Shown here in pieces: positions 1 to 9,074 of a DNA stretch of 64,000 nucleotides. The position numbers and the translations under genes were made by a program. The stretch covers positions 4,402,001 to 4,466,000 of the forward strand of contig OZ243123.1 of the NCBI GenBank assembly GCA_965212505.1. The letters run 5' to 3'. Numbering within the stretch: position 1 is the stretch's first letter; the number at the start of each line of letters is the position of its first letter. The stretch comes from JAHEKO01 sp965212505 (GTDB lineage Bacteria; Acidobacteriota; Thermoanaerobaculia; Multivoradales; JAHEKO01). The notes below the pieces were generated by a model. That model was not told the origin of the DNA. It worked only from the letters and a program-made list of their open reading frames with translations, and made no database searches.

Positions 1-90
1 ACCCGAGTCTGCGAGAACTGGGTTGTCGTGGCCTGAAGGGCAGGCCCAGTTGTTGTACCCCGTGTAGCTGCAGGGAGCTGTTGTCTCTTG

Positions 91-125
91 TACCCGGCGC
101 AGGCGGCTCGGGGGTAGCCCCGCCG
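91..125 (+). repeat. Truncated copy of palindromic repeat type B
   Basis: Matches the left arm (about 35 bp) of the type B repeat seen complete at 257-384, then breaks off. The sequence after it (about 126-256) resembles, in reverse orientation, the linker between the A and B repeats near 8.16-8.28 kb. It appears to be the remnant of a second inverted unit. Bases 1-90 hold no gene I can recognise. Confidence 0.6.
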
Positions 126-256
126 ATCGCCGACCCACGGATAGGCAAGGTAGAGGGTCAAAAACTCGAGGCCTCCTCGATTCGACCTCGGTCCAGGCAC
201 CCGGAAAGCGGCTTGTCTCTTCGCGTAGCTGCGGGGATCCGTTGTCTCTAGTACCC

Positions 257-384
257 GGCGTAGGCGGCTTGGGGGCAGCCCCGCCGGAATGGCTCGCGGC
301 GTCCTTTCCGGGGAGGTCGTCGACGGCGGTGCCCGCCCGCTCCGCTTTAGTTCCTCTGGGGCTACCCCCAAATCCACCTACGCC
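257..384 (+). repeat. Palindromic repeat type B, copy 1
   Basis: A 128-bp element bounded by imperfect inverted arms of about 26 bp; the inner parts read GGGGGCAGCCCC and GGGGCTACCCCC. The core carries GGAATGGCTCGCGGC and, further on, CGCTTTAGTTCCTC, both shared with the type A repeat. The same element occurs three times at 8.03-9.07 kb in the opposite orientation. No reading frame is conserved across it. Confidence 0.8.
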
Positions 385-470
385 TAGCCGTTGGTGATTC
401 GGCGGCATTCCTCCATCTGCGCTCGAGAAGCCGCTCTCCAGGGGCGGCGTAAAACGCGGGTAGTGGATCA

Positions 471-583
471 GAGGGCGGCGGGAGGTGTCCGGGAGGAAAT
501 AGAGCGCAGCGGGCCGGCTCGTCTATCGACAACCTGCCGTCACGGCGACCGCGAGCCATTCCGTAGGGACACCCCTCGCCGAC
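471..583 (-). repeat. Palindromic repeat type A, copy 1
   Basis: An inverted copy of the type A element: the GGTGTCC-type arm lies at 483-489 and the GGGACACCCC arm at 567-576. The core is related to type B. Together with the type B copy at 257-384 it forms one A/B unit in reverse orientation to the three units beyond the TPR gene, so the 0.7-7.8 kb gene block lies between inverted repeats. Confidence 0.75.
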
Positions 584-604
584 CGGCGACCCCCGGGTAA
601 GCAA

Positions 605-630
605 GAGGGAACCTCCCCTGAGGTTCCCTC
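605..630 (-). terminator. Hairpin, likely terminator of the DUF4097-like gene
   Basis: Perfect 11-bp inverted repeat (GAGGGAACCTC / GAGGTTCCCTC) around a 4-base loop, 34 bp beyond the stop codon of the minus-strand gene ending at 664. Only a short, interrupted T stretch follows on the minus strand, so efficiency is uncertain. Confidence 0.6.
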
Positions 631-663
631 GATTCGAACTGCGGTCAGACGCTCGGTTGGGCT

Positions 664-1446
664 CTAGAGGTGTCCGATCCGGACTCCGCCGTTGGTCGTC
701 ATGACCCGGAGCAGCGTGCCACCGCTGCCGAGGTCGACCTCGATCTCACGACCGATCCGACCTTGAAGCGTCAGCGGAAAGTCGACCTCGAGACTGCCGT
801 TGGTGGTCCCGGTCTCGAGCCGCGCGTTGTAGTCCTCGGGGAGCAGGAGTTTCACGCCGCCGTTTGTGGTCTCGACGTCGAGGCCGACACCGTTCCAGGA
901 GTCGCCGGCGAGTTCGATCTTCAAGCCTCCGTTGGTGGTCTCGCCACGCACATCACCACCGACCGCGTCGAGACCGACGCCACCGTTCGTGGTGTCAAAG
1001 CGGAGCTCGCCCGTCACGTCGGTGATCGAGATGCCACCGTTGTTGGCCTCGAGATTCAGATTCGACTCGTTGGGAACCTTCAGGCGGTAGCTCACCCACC
1101 AGCTCTCCCGACCGTGTGTCCGCGGACCCTCGGCGCGAATCACGCCGTCGGTCACGATGGTCACCTGGCTGGCGATGTCCGCAGCATCACCGTCGGTGTT
1201 TGCGTGGGCACCCACCTTGGCCTCGAGGAGAATTTCGTCCCGGTCCCAGCCGATCACGCTGATGCCCCCGTTCTGGCCGGCATCCACGTCGATGAGCGCG
1301 CGGTCGTCAAGGGTCATCTCACGGACTTCGCAGTGATGGCCCCGGTCACCCCAACCGTTCTCGCGACACCAGTCGGCAGAAGCCAGCGCGGGCAGCGTGA
1401 CGAGCACGGCGACGATCATCAGGGCTCGGATTCGGATCGAATTCAT
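664..1446 (-). CDS. Secreted DUF4097-like beta-repeat protein
   Basis: 260 aa. The start at 1446 is preceded by AGGAGG at good spacing and opens a clear signal peptide (residues 1 to about 21, ending ALASA). The mature part carries a repeated TTNGG or NNGG turn about every 20 residues (EANNGG, DTTNGG, ETTNGG, ETTNGG, GTTNGS, MTTNGG), the pattern of DUF4097/DUF2807-type right-handed beta-solenoid proteins, which are exported and often called adhesin-like. I see no catalytic motif. It stands alone, divergent from the phosphofructokinase gene 109 bp away. Function beyond an envelope or secreted repeat protein is unknown. Confidence 0.75.
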   Translation of the reverse strand: MNSIRIRALMIVAVLVTLPALASADWCRENGWGDRGHHCEVREMTLDDRALIDVDAGQNGGISVIGWDRDEILLEAKVGAHANTDGDAADIASQVTIVTDGVIRAEGPRTHGRESWWVSYRLKVPNESNLNLEANNGGISITDVTGELRFDTTNGGVGLDAVGGDVRGETTNGGLKIELAGDSWNGVGLDVETTNGGVKLLLPEDYNARLETGTTNGSLEVDFPLTLQGRIGREIEVDLGSGGTLLRVMTTNGGVRIGHL

Positions 1447-1555
1447 ATCTGCTCCTCCTATCGAGTGGCGGGCGCAGCGCCGCCAGCTGTTCATTCCGTC
1501 TTTTGGACGGCGAAAAGCACCAAAAGGTTGGGTCGGCCGAGGTTAGACTTCTCTC

Positions 1556-2653
1556 ATGGCTCGAAAGATCCGCAGAATCGCGATCAACACGGGCGGCGGC
1601 GACGCGCCGGGACTCAATGCCGTGATCGCCGCCGTGGTTCGCGGAGCGCTGCGCCGGGGCTGGGAGATCATCGGTATCCGCGACGGCTACGCCGGCCTCC
1701 TCGACACCAGCAAGATTGTTCCCCTCGACCGTGAGTCTGTGCGCGGGATCGCTCACCAGGGCGGCACAATCCTCGGCACCAGCAATCGCGGAAACCCGTT
1801 CGACTACCCGGTGCGGGGTGCCGACGGCTCGGTGCAGACGATCGACCGATCCGACGAGGTGGTCGAGAACTTCTCGCGTTTGGGGATCGACGCACTGATC
1901 GCCGTCGGCGGTGACGGTTCGATGCAGATCGCGCATACGCTCGCGCAGAGAGGACTACCGATCGTCGGCGTTCCCAAGACGATCGACAACGACCTTAACG
2001 GCACCGTCACGACGTTCGGCTTTGACACCGCAGTGTCCGTTGCGACCGATGCGGTCGACCGCCTCCACACGACGGCCGAGGCCCACAACCGCGTGTTCAC
2101 TGTCGAAGTCATGGGCCGCTACGCGGGCTGGATCGCTCTTCACGCCGGGATCGCGGGCGGCGCCGACGTGATCCTCCTCCCGGAGATCCCCTTCGATCAC
2201 GAGTGCATCTACCGAAAGATCCAGGACCGCGAGGCACGCGGTCACAGCTTCAGCATCGTCGTGGTGGCCGAAGGAGCCAAGCCGGCCGGCGGCGAGATGA
2301 TCTACAAGGGGGCCGCCAACACAGGCGGCAACGAACAGCTGGGTGGGATCGCCGAGCAGCTCGCTCGCCAGATCGAGGAGGCCACCGGCAAGGAGTCGAG
2401 AAGTGTCGTGATCGGCCACGTGCAGCGGGGAGGTCGACCGACCGCACGCGACCGACTGATCGCGCTCCGATTCGGCTCGGCGGCGGTGCGGGTGGTTGCG
2501 GCCGGCGAACCGTCCGTCATGGTGGCGCTCGACCCGCCGGCGATTCGCACGGTACCGCTCGAAGAGGCCACCTCGCGCATGAAGTCGGTGCCGCTCGACG
2601 GCGACACTCTCTGCACCGCGCGCGAGATGGGTATCTGTGTCGGCGACGAGTAG
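1556..2653 (+). CDS. pfkA: 6-phosphofructokinase (ATP- or PPi-dependent)
   Basis: 365 aa, phosphorylating fructose 6-phosphate in glycolysis. Visible motifs are the nucleotide-binding GGGDAPGLN near residue 13, GGDGS at 118-122 and PKTIDND at 140-146, with the catalytic Asp at 144. Residue 121 is Gly, as in ATP-using enzymes, whereas residue 141 is Lys, as in PPi-using enzymes. This is the intermediate type, known in ATP-dependent members of the PPi-like clade, so ATP is the more likely donor. MGRYAGWIALHAGIAGGAD and GHVQRGGRPTARDR are further family signatures. It is a single gene with a strong match along its whole length. Confidence 0.95.
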   Translation: MARKIRRIAINTGGGDAPGLNAVIAAVVRGALRRGWEIIGIRDGYAGLLDTSKIVPLDRESVRGIAHQGGTILGTSNRGNPFDYPVRGADGSVQTIDRSDEVVENFSRLGIDALIAVGGDGSMQIAHTLAQRGLPIVGVPKTIDNDLNGTVTTFGFDTAVSVATDAVDRLHTTAEAHNRVFTVEVMGRYAGWIALHAGIAGGADVILLPEIPFDHECIYRKIQDREARGHSFSIVVVAEGAKPAGGEMIYKGAANTGGNEQLGGIAEQLARQIEEATGKESRSVVIGHVQRGGRPTARDRLIALRFGSAAVRVVAAGEPSVMVALDPPAIRTVPLEEATSRMKSVPLDGDTLCTAREMGICVGDE

Positions 2654-2838
2654 CTCCGGCCGTTCATACGGATCCATCGATTCGATGCGTCTCTGAAACC
2701 GATTTTTGGGCGACGACGTAACTAGCAGTGGAGGCGCCGTTCATGCCTACTGGATTTCACACCGTCCTCCGTATCTCTCTTCAAATCGCCGCGGTCTTGC
2801 TGATCGCGGCGTCTTTCCTTGCCGAAATTCTGATGGGC

Positions 2839-2879
2839 GGGTGCCCGGTACCGTAAGCAGTACCGAGGAGCGCGCACCC
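2839..2879 (+). promoter_or_regulatory. Nested hairpin in the DUF1223 gene leader
   Basis: Outer arms GGGTGC/GCACCC enclose inner arms CGGTAC/GTACCG with an 8-base loop, ending 8 bp before the ATG at 2888. The only Shine-Dalgarno-like GAGGAG (about 2865-2870) lies inside the structure and far from the start. It could influence translation of the downstream gene or end upstream transcription; no T-run follows. Confidence 0.35.
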
Positions 2880-2887
2880 ACTCTGCG

Positions 2888-3700
2888 ATGAGCCGCTCCC
2901 TTTTCGTTCTTCCACCCCTCGCCCTGCTGATCGGCACCGCCCTGCTGCTGACGGGGGCGCCGTCACACGCCTCCGACGACGACCGGACTCCCGTCGTCGT
3001 CGAGCTCTTCACGTCCCAGGGCTGCTCGAGCTGCCCCCCCGCCGACGAGCTCCTCTCCCGCCTCGGCAACGAAGGCCTGCCCGGCGATGTCGAGGTGATT
3101 CCTCTGTCGTTTCACGTCGACTATTGGAACTACATCGGCTGGACCGACCCGTTCTCGTCACGAGAATGGTCAGACCGCCAGAAGCGCTACATCCTCGCCC
3201 TCGGCAAGGACACGCTGTTTACCCCGGCTCTGGTGATCCACGGCGCCGCTCAGGTGGTCGGAGCCGACCCTCGCGAGGTTCTCACCGAGATCGCTCGCGC
3301 GAGCTCCGACAGATCGGGCTCTGCGGTGGACGTCGACCTGCGACTCGAGCCCACCGACGACCGGCTGCGAATCGACATCGATACGCGGATTGTCGACGCC
3401 ATTCCGGGGCACGGACTGGATCTGATGATCGCCCTCTTCGAGAAGCAGCTCGTCACCCAGGTCGAAACCGGCGAGAACGCGCACCGCGAGCTCCGCAACG
3501 ACTACGTCGTGCGGGTGCTGCGGCGCGGTCCGTCGGTCGGTGGGCCGCGTTCGACAAAGTCGGCCGAGCTGGAGTTGGAGCTGGAACTCCAGCCGGACTG
3601 GAGTCGCAAACGACTCGGCGTGGCGGCGTTTGCTCAGGATCCGGCGACGTTCCGAATCTACGGCGCAGCTGCTGCACTTCTCCCCGACACCGGCAGCTAA
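2888..3700 (+). CDS. Secreted DUF1223 thioredoxin-like protein
   Basis: 270 aa with an N-terminal signal peptide (residues 1 to about 29). ELFTSQGCSSCPPAD starts at residue 39 and gives a CxxC pair at C46/C49, the hallmark of the DUF1223 family, which has a thioredoxin-like fold and is usually exported. FHVDYWNYIGWTDPFS and the following SREWSDRQKRY are also typical. The substrate is not known; a periplasmic thiol-redox role is inferred from the fold. It converges on valS, with only 37 bp between the stops. Confidence 0.85.
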   Translation: MSRSLFVLPPLALLIGTALLLTGAPSHASDDDRTPVVVELFTSQGCSSCPPADELLSRLGNEGLPGDVEVIPLSFHVDYWNYIGWTDPFSSREWSDRQKRYILALGKDTLFTPALVIHGAAQVVGADPREVLTEIARASSDRSGSAVDVDLRLEPTDDRLRIDIDTRIVDAIPGHGLDLMIALFEKQLVTQVETGENAHRELRNDYVVRVLRRGPSVGGPRSTKSAELELELELQPDWSRKRLGVAAFAQDPATFRIYGAAAALLPDTGS

Positions 3701-3703
3701 CTC

Positions 3704-3725
3704 GGCGCCTCAGGAAGCTGGCGCC
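3704..3725. terminator. Hairpin between convergent genes
   Basis: GGCGCC arms, 6 bp, around a 10-base loop in the short gap between the DUF1223 and valS stop codons. It may serve both strands. No U-tract, so only a weak prediction. Confidence 0.35.
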
Positions 3726-3737
3726 GCCGCTCGGCAG

Positions 3738-6299
3738 CTACTCAGACTCGACGAGAGCTACCGAGACTTCGAGAGCCTCGCCGTCCTCGTAGTGCAGCGT
3801 CTCGATCTTGCCAGCGCCCTTGAGGTCGCTCTCGACTTCACGCAACGCCTCCAGGCGCTCCGAGGTATCGCGAACCGTCGCTTCGCTCACCTCGGTCCGT
3901 AGCGAAACCTTGGCCTCGGTCTTGGCCTTGCGCACCTGAGCCAACGCTTCCGCCGCCACCGCAAACGAAAGCTGGTTGCCGCCGGCGGCGAACTCGCGGA
4001 GCTCCTCCGGCTCCGGCCAACTCTGTGCGTGCACCGAACCCTCCATCCACCACGACCAGACCTCCTCGGTCACGAACGGAAGATAGGGAGCGAGGAGTCG
4101 CAGGAGGGCGGAGAGCGCAACCGTCAGAGATCGGTTGGCCGACGCGGCCGCCGCTTCGCCCTCGTTCCCATACGAACGGCTCTTCACCAGCTCGAGATAG
4201 TCGTCGCAGAAGCTCCAGAAGAAGCGCTCGATACGGTCGAGCGCGCGGGCGTGCTCGTAGGCCTCGAAGTCGGCCGTCGACCTCTCGACCACCTCGCTCA
4301 ACGAGCTCAGCATGGCGCGGTCGAGCGGTTCGGTGATCTCACCCTCGTCGCCGAGTCGGAAGAGGACAAACTTGGCGGCGTTCAGAAGCTTGATGGCGAG
4401 CTTGCGGCCGATTTTGAGCTGGCCCTCTTCGAAGGCGGTGTCGACGCCGAGGCGCGCGCTCGTCGACCAGTACCGCACCGCGTCGGAGCCATAGTTGTCT
4501 AGCAGGCCGATCGGCGTGACCACGTTGCCCTTGGACTTGGACATCTTTTTGCGGTCGGGGTCGAGCACCCAGCCGGAGATGGCCGTGTCGGTCCAGGGCA
4601 GGCTGTCGTGCTCGTAGTGAGCGCGCACCACCGTCGAGAAGAGCCAGGTGCGAATGATGTCGTGCGCTTGCGGGCGCAGATCCATGGGGAAGGTCTCGGC
4701 AAAGAACGACTCGTCCTCACACCAGCGCGTCGCAACCTGCGGGCTCAGCGATGAAGTCGCCCAGGTATCCATGACGTCGGGGTCGCCGACGAAGCCACCC
4801 GCTTGACCCCGCTGCTCCTCGCTGTAGCCCGGAGGAATCGCCTCTTGCGGGTCGACTGGCAGCGTCTCCTCCACCGGCAGGATCGGGTTCTCGTAGTCGA
4901 CCTCGCCGTCGTCACCAACCGGATACCAGAGCGGGAACGGCACGCCGAAGTAGCGCTGCCGGCTGATGCACCAGTCCTGGTTGAGCCCTTCGACCCAGGC
5001 GCGATAGCGCGCCCCCATGTGTTCGGGGTGCCAGGCCAGCTGTTCGCCTCGCGTCAGGAGTTCATCGCGGTTCTCGAGCGTCTTCACGAACCACTGGCGA
5101 CTGGTGACGATCTCGAGCGGGCGGTCGCCCTTCTCGTAGAACTTGACCGCATGCTGAAGCGGCTTCGGCTCACCGATCAGATCGCCGCTCTCGGTCAGCT
5201 TCTCGACCATCACGCGACGAGCCTGGTTGGCCCACTTGCCGGCGACCTCGTCGTAGACCGACTGTGCTCGCTCCGCATCCGTCGACTCCCAGCCCGGCTC
5301 GCCAAAGGTCACCGGACGGAAGGTGCCGTTGCGCCGGATCAGGGCGCGCACCGGCAGTTTGAGCTCGCGCCACCAGATCACGTCGGTGAGGTCGCCGAAG
5401 GTACAGATCATGGCGATGCCGGTGCCCTTGTCGGGCTCGGCCAGCTGATGCGCGACGACCGGAAGCTCGACCCCGAACAGGGGCGAGCGAACCGTACTGC
5501 CGAAGAGCGACTGATAGCGCTCATCGTCGGGGTGGGCGACGAGTGCGACGCACGCCGGGATGAGCTCCGGGCGGGTGGTATCGATCTGAATGTCCGCACT
5601 CTCGTGGTGGAAGCGAATGCGGTGAAACGCGCCGGGCTTCTCGCGATCTTCGATCTCGGCCTGCGCGACCGCGGTCTGAAAATCCGTGTCCCAGAGGGTC
5701 GGGGCCTCCACCTGGTAGGCAAGTCCCTGCTGCAGGAGGCGCAGGAAGCCGCGCTGGGAGACGCGTAGCGCCACGTCGCCGATCGTCGTGTAGGTCAGTG
5801 ACCAGTCGACCGATAGGCCGAGTCGGCGGAAGAGATCCTCGAACGCCTGCTCGTCGATCTCAGTGAGTTCGAGACAGAGCTCGATGAAGTTGCGGCGGGA
5901 GATCGGAACGAGCTCCTTCGACTTGCCCTTCTCGGAGGTCGGGCGGTAGTCGGCGTCGTAGCGTAGCGTCGGCTCACACTTCACGCCGTAGTAGTTCTGC
6001 ACACGTCGCTCGGTCGGCAGACCGTTGTCGTCCCAACCCATCGGGTAGAAGACGTTCTTGCCACGCATCCGCTGGAAGCGCGCGATCACGTCGGTGTGGG
6101 TGTACGAAAAGACGTGACCGACGTGAAGCGAGCCGCTCACGGTCGGCGGCGGCGTGTCGATCGAGTAGGTCGCGTCGCGCCCGACCTCCCGTTCGTAACG
6201 GTAGGTCTGCGAATCCTCCCAGCTCTGGCTCCATTTGGACTCCAGCCCTTCAAGGGAGGGTTTCTTCGGAATCTCGGGGTTCGCCCGTCGCTTGCCCAT
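3738..6299 (-). CDS. valS: Valyl-tRNA synthetase
   Basis: 853 aa from the ATG at 6299; an in-frame extension to 6365 lacks family features and would run into the divergent gene. It charges tRNA-Val. PPPTVSGSLHVGHVFSYTHTD contains the HIGH-class motif (HVGH), and KKMSKSKGN is the KMSKS loop. DWCISRQRYFGVPFP is a class Ia connecting-region signature. At about 850 aa with little C-terminal coiled coil it resembles the shorter ValS type found in actinobacteria, rickettsiae and archaea rather than the 950-aa E. coli type. It is transcribed away from the TPR gene, 52 bp apart. Confidence 0.95.
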   Translation of the reverse strand: MGKRRANPEIPKKPSLEGLESKWSQSWEDSQTYRYEREVGRDATYSIDTPPPTVSGSLHVGHVFSYTHTDVIARFQRMRGKNVFYPMGWDDNGLPTERRVQNYYGVKCEPTLRYDADYRPTSEKGKSKELVPISRRNFIELCLELTEIDEQAFEDLFRRLGLSVDWSLTYTTIGDVALRVSQRGFLRLLQQGLAYQVEAPTLWDTDFQTAVAQAEIEDREKPGAFHRIRFHHESADIQIDTTRPELIPACVALVAHPDDERYQSLFGSTVRSPLFGVELPVVAHQLAEPDKGTGIAMICTFGDLTDVIWWRELKLPVRALIRRNGTFRPVTFGEPGWESTDAERAQSVYDEVAGKWANQARRVMVEKLTESGDLIGEPKPLQHAVKFYEKGDRPLEIVTSRQWFVKTLENRDELLTRGEQLAWHPEHMGARYRAWVEGLNQDWCISRQRYFGVPFPLWYPVGDDGEVDYENPILPVEETLPVDPQEAIPPGYSEEQRGQAGGFVGDPDVMDTWATSSLSPQVATRWCEDESFFAETFPMDLRPQAHDIIRTWLFSTVVRAHYEHDSLPWTDTAISGWVLDPDRKKMSKSKGNVVTPIGLLDNYGSDAVRYWSTSARLGVDTAFEEGQLKIGRKLAIKLLNAAKFVLFRLGDEGEITEPLDRAMLSSLSEVVERSTADFEAYEHARALDRIERFFWSFCDDYLELVKSRSYGNEGEAAAASANRSLTVALSALLRLLAPYLPFVTEEVWSWWMEGSVHAQSWPEPEELREFAAGGNQLSFAVAAEALAQVRKAKTEAKVSLRTEVSEATVRDTSERLEALREVESDLKGAGKIETLHYEDGEALEVSVALVESE

Positions 6300-6351
6300 A
6301 GTGGCCTGTGATTGTAGGCGCAGGCCCGCTGCTAGGCTAGCCCGCCGATAG

Positions 6352-7794
6352 ATGCGAAGCCTCACGATCTACACCCTGCTCACCCTCGTGCTCTGCGCGA
6401 CCGCCTCGCCGCTCCTCGCCCAGGAGGCGGCCGATCCCTACGAACGAGGCCTCGAGGCGCTCAAGACGAGCGACTGGCCGACCGCGGAGAGGAGCTTCCT
6501 CGAGGCGGTGAAGCTCGATCCGACACGCGAGCAGGTCTGGCTCGCGCTCTCGGCGGTCCACGCGGCCCGCGGACGGATTCTGGAGGCGCTCCAGGCGGCT
6601 CGCAACGCCGACGAATTGGCTCCGGACCAGGAGGTCACCCTGTTGACCATCGGGCGGTTGCAGGCGCAGCTCGGCGCCTACGAGGAGGCGATCATCACCC
6701 TCGACCGAGCCCGAGAGTTGCACCCTCAGAACGCGGAGATCTGGATGCTCTCTGGCCTCCTTCTGCGCGACCTCGGGCGGGTCGGTGACGCAATCTCTCG
6801 TTTCGAAGAGGCGCAGCAACGAGGTCTCGGCGGTGTCCGGCTCCTGCGGGAGCTCGGTTTCCTGCTGCTCGACCAGGACCGCTCCGCCGAGGCACTCGAT
6901 TTGGCCAACAGCGCCCTATCGACGAACCCCGACAACCCCTACCTGCACGCGATCGCCGGCCTCGCCCTCGCGAGAGCGGCCGACCGTGGCGCCGAGGCCA
7001 TCGCTCACCTGGAGCGCGCGCTCGAGCAAGAGACGGACGCCACCACCCGCGTTCGCCTCGAAATCTCGACGCTGCTCGCAGATGCCGACCGCCCCGACGA
7101 GGCCCTCGAGCACCTGGCGGAGGTCGAACGCTCCAACCCCGACCTGGCCGAACTGCACTTTCGCAAGGGTCGCGCGCTGCACGCGGCCGGGAACACCGAG
7201 GGTGCGCGGGCCGCGCTGCTTCGCTTCCAGGAGCTTCAGGGGGCGGTGCGCGACGAGGCCGCCGCCGCGAAGCGTCTGGGCACGGAGTTCAACGAGGCGC
7301 AACAGCTGGCGAATCAGAACCGGTTGGTGGAAGCACTGGAAAAGGTCGACGCAATTCTCGCCGAGCGTCCCGAGAACGCCCGGACACTGGCGCTCCGGGC
7401 CAAGGTCCTCTTCTCGATGCAACGCTTCGACGACGCGCTGGCGAGCCTCGTCGAGGCGATCCGCCACGAGCCCGCGAGCTTCGAGTTCGCCTATCTCGAG
7501 GGGATCTTCCTGCTGACGATGGGGCGACCCGCGGAGGCGGAGGGCGCGCTGGTGCGAGCGGTGGCGCTCGACGCCGGCCGCGCCGAGGTGTACGAGCTTC
7601 TCGGGCAGGCGACGGCTCGACAGGCGAAGTATCAACTGTCTGCAACCTACTTCGAACGGGCGCTGGATCTCGGACTCGACTCGGTGGCGCTTCGACTGAA
7701 CTACGCGAACGTGTTGGAGAGTCTCGGACGGAGCGAGGAGTTCGAGAAGCAGATGGAAGAGTATCGGCGGCTTCGGGACGAGTCGGGGTCTTAG
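6352..7794 (+). CDS. Exported TPR-repeat protein
   Basis: 480 aa. A signal peptide (residues 1-23, ending LLA-Q) precedes roughly ten tetratricopeptide repeats through the whole mature part, recognisable by phrases such as YERGLEALKTSDWPTAERSF, YEEAIITLDRARELHPQNAE, DDALASLVEAIRHEP and YQLSATYFERALDLG. TPR arrays are protein-protein scaffolds, so a periplasmic assembly or secretion role is likely but the partner is unknown. It sits alone just before the repeat array. Confidence 0.85.
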   Translation: MRSLTIYTLLTLVLCATASPLLAQEAADPYERGLEALKTSDWPTAERSFLEAVKLDPTREQVWLALSAVHAARGRILEALQAARNADELAPDQEVTLLTIGRLQAQLGAYEEAIITLDRARELHPQNAEIWMLSGLLLRDLGRVGDAISRFEEAQQRGLGGVRLLRELGFLLLDQDRSAEALDLANSALSTNPDNPYLHAIAGLALARAADRGAEAIAHLERALEQETDATTRVRLEISTLLADADRPDEALEHLAEVERSNPDLAELHFRKGRALHAAGNTEGARAALLRFQELQGAVRDEAAAAKRLGTEFNEAQQLANQNRLVEALEKVDAILAERPENARTLALRAKVLFSMQRFDDALASLVEAIRHEPASFEFAYLEGIFLLTMGRPAEAEGALVRAVALDAGRAEVYELLGQATARQAKYQLSATYFERALDLGLDSVALRLNYANVLESLGRSEEFEKQMEEYRRLRDESGS

Positions 7795-7821
7795 GGGGAA
7801 CGTCTTTTTGCTGCGCCGTGG

Positions 7822-7953
7822 GTCGGCGGTCGGCGGGGGGGGGGGTGTCCCTACGGAACGGCTCGCGGCCGCCGTGACGGAGTGATCGTCGATAGATGAG
7901 TCGGCCCGCTGCGCCTTATTTCCTCCGGGACACCCCCCGCCGCCCTCTGACCC
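7822..7953 (+). repeat. Palindromic repeat type A, copy 2
   Basis: Arms GGGGGTGTCCC and GGGACACCCCCC flank a core with GGCTCGCGGCCGCCGTGACGG. First element of three tandem A-linker-B units with a period near 458 bp. An expanded run of G lies in the left arm (about 7834-7845). Confidence 0.8.
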
Positions 7954-8031
7954 ACTACCGATAGTCAGGCAAGACACCAAGGGAGACCGAATCTCGAGTG
8001 GAGGTTGCCACCTGTCGATCGCCACCGACTA

Positions 8032-8160
8032 GGGGTGGGCGGATTGGGGGTAGCCCCAGAGGAAATGAGGCGCAGCGGGCGGGTGCCGCCATCGACGACC
8101 TCTCCGGAAAGGACGCCGCGAGCCATTCCGGCGGGGCTGCCCCCAAGCCGCCTACGCCGG
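8032..8160 (-). repeat. Palindromic repeat type B, copy 2
   Basis: Inverted orientation relative to type A copy 2. Arms GGGGGTAGCCCC and GGGGCTGCCCCC, core with the complement of GGAATGGCTCGCGGC. It ends in the CGCCGGGTAC flank shared by all B copies. Confidence 0.8.
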
Positions 8161-8280
8161 GTACAAGAGACGACAGGTCTCTACAGCTCCTCGAAGAGAC
8201 TAGCCGCCATCCGGGCGCCTGGACCGAGGTCGAATCAAGGAGGCCGGAAGTTTGACCTTCTGCCTTACTGCGCCATGGCT

Positions 8281-8404
8281 CGCCGGTCGGCGGGGGGTAT
8301 CCCTACGGAATGGCTCGCGGCCGCCGTGACGGCAGGGTCGTCGATCGACGAGTTGGCCCGCTGCGCTTTATTTCCTCCGGGACACCCCCCGCCGCCCTCT
8401 GACC
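8281..8404 (+). repeat. Palindromic repeat type A, copy 3
   Basis: Second type A element of the tandem array, about 459 bp after copy 2. The left arm reads GGGGGGTATCCC, so it mismatches the right arm GGGACACCCCCC. Confidence 0.8.
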
Positions 8405-8486
8405 CACTACCGATAGTCGACGCGTAACCCACGAGAGCGACGTCTCGAACGCGGAGGCAAGAATGCCTCCTAATCAACGACGGCAA

Positions 8487-8613
8487 GGCGCAGGTGGATT
8501 GGGGGTAGCCCCAGAGGAACTAAAGCGGAGCGGGCGGGCACCGCCGTCGACGACCTCCCCGGAAAGGACGCCGCGAGCCATTCCGGCGGGGCTGCCCCCA
8601 AGCCGCCTGCGCC
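8487..8613 (-). repeat. Palindromic repeat type B, copy 3
   Basis: Nearly identical to type B copies 1 and 4. Arms GGGGGTAGCCCC / GGGGCTGCCCCC, outer arms GGCGCAGG / CCTGCGCC: both outer arms carry the same base change relative to copy 1 (GGCGTAGG), which keeps them paired. Confidence 0.8.
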
Positions 8614-8741
8614 GGGTACAAGAGCCAACCGCTCCATACAGCTACGCGAAGAGACAGCCGCCTTCCGGGCGCTTGGACCTGCGTCGGATCGAGGAGGCCT
8701 CAAGTTTGACTCTCTACCTTCTACCTTGCTGACCCGTGGCT

Positions 8742-8864
8742 CGCCGGTCGGCGGAGGGTGTCCCTACGGAATGGCTCGCGGCCGCCGTGACGGAGTGGTC
8801 GTCGATAGATGAGTCGGCCCGCTGCGCTTTATTTCCTCCGGGACACCCCCCGCCGCCCTCTGAC
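8742..8864 (+). repeat. Palindromic repeat type A, copy 4
   Basis: Third type A element, 461 bp after copy 3. Arms GAGGGTGTCCC / GGGACACCCCCC. Confidence 0.8.
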
Positions 8865-8947
8865 CCACTACCGATAGTCGACGCTCGACCCGCAAGGGTG
8901 AGCTCTCTCCAGCGCTGAGGTTGCCACCAGTCGATCGCCAACGACTA

Positions 8948-9074
8948 GGCGTAGGTGGATTGGGGGTAGCCCCAGAGGAACTAAAGCGGAGCGGGCGGGC
9001 ACCGCCATCGACGACCTCACCGTGAAGGACGCCGCGAGCCATTCCGGCGGGGCTGCCCCCAAGCCGTCTACGCC
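8948..9074 (-). repeat. Palindromic repeat type B, copy 4
   Basis: Third type B element of the array. The flanking CGCCGGGTAC has been amplified into a 9-bp tandem repeat immediately after it. No gene is apparent anywhere in 7795-9247. Confidence 0.8.

Noticed and set aside
3738..6365. Longer valS starting at 6365
   Set aside because: The extra 22 residues are not family-like and would overlap the divergent TPR gene; the ATG at 6299 begins the conserved part.
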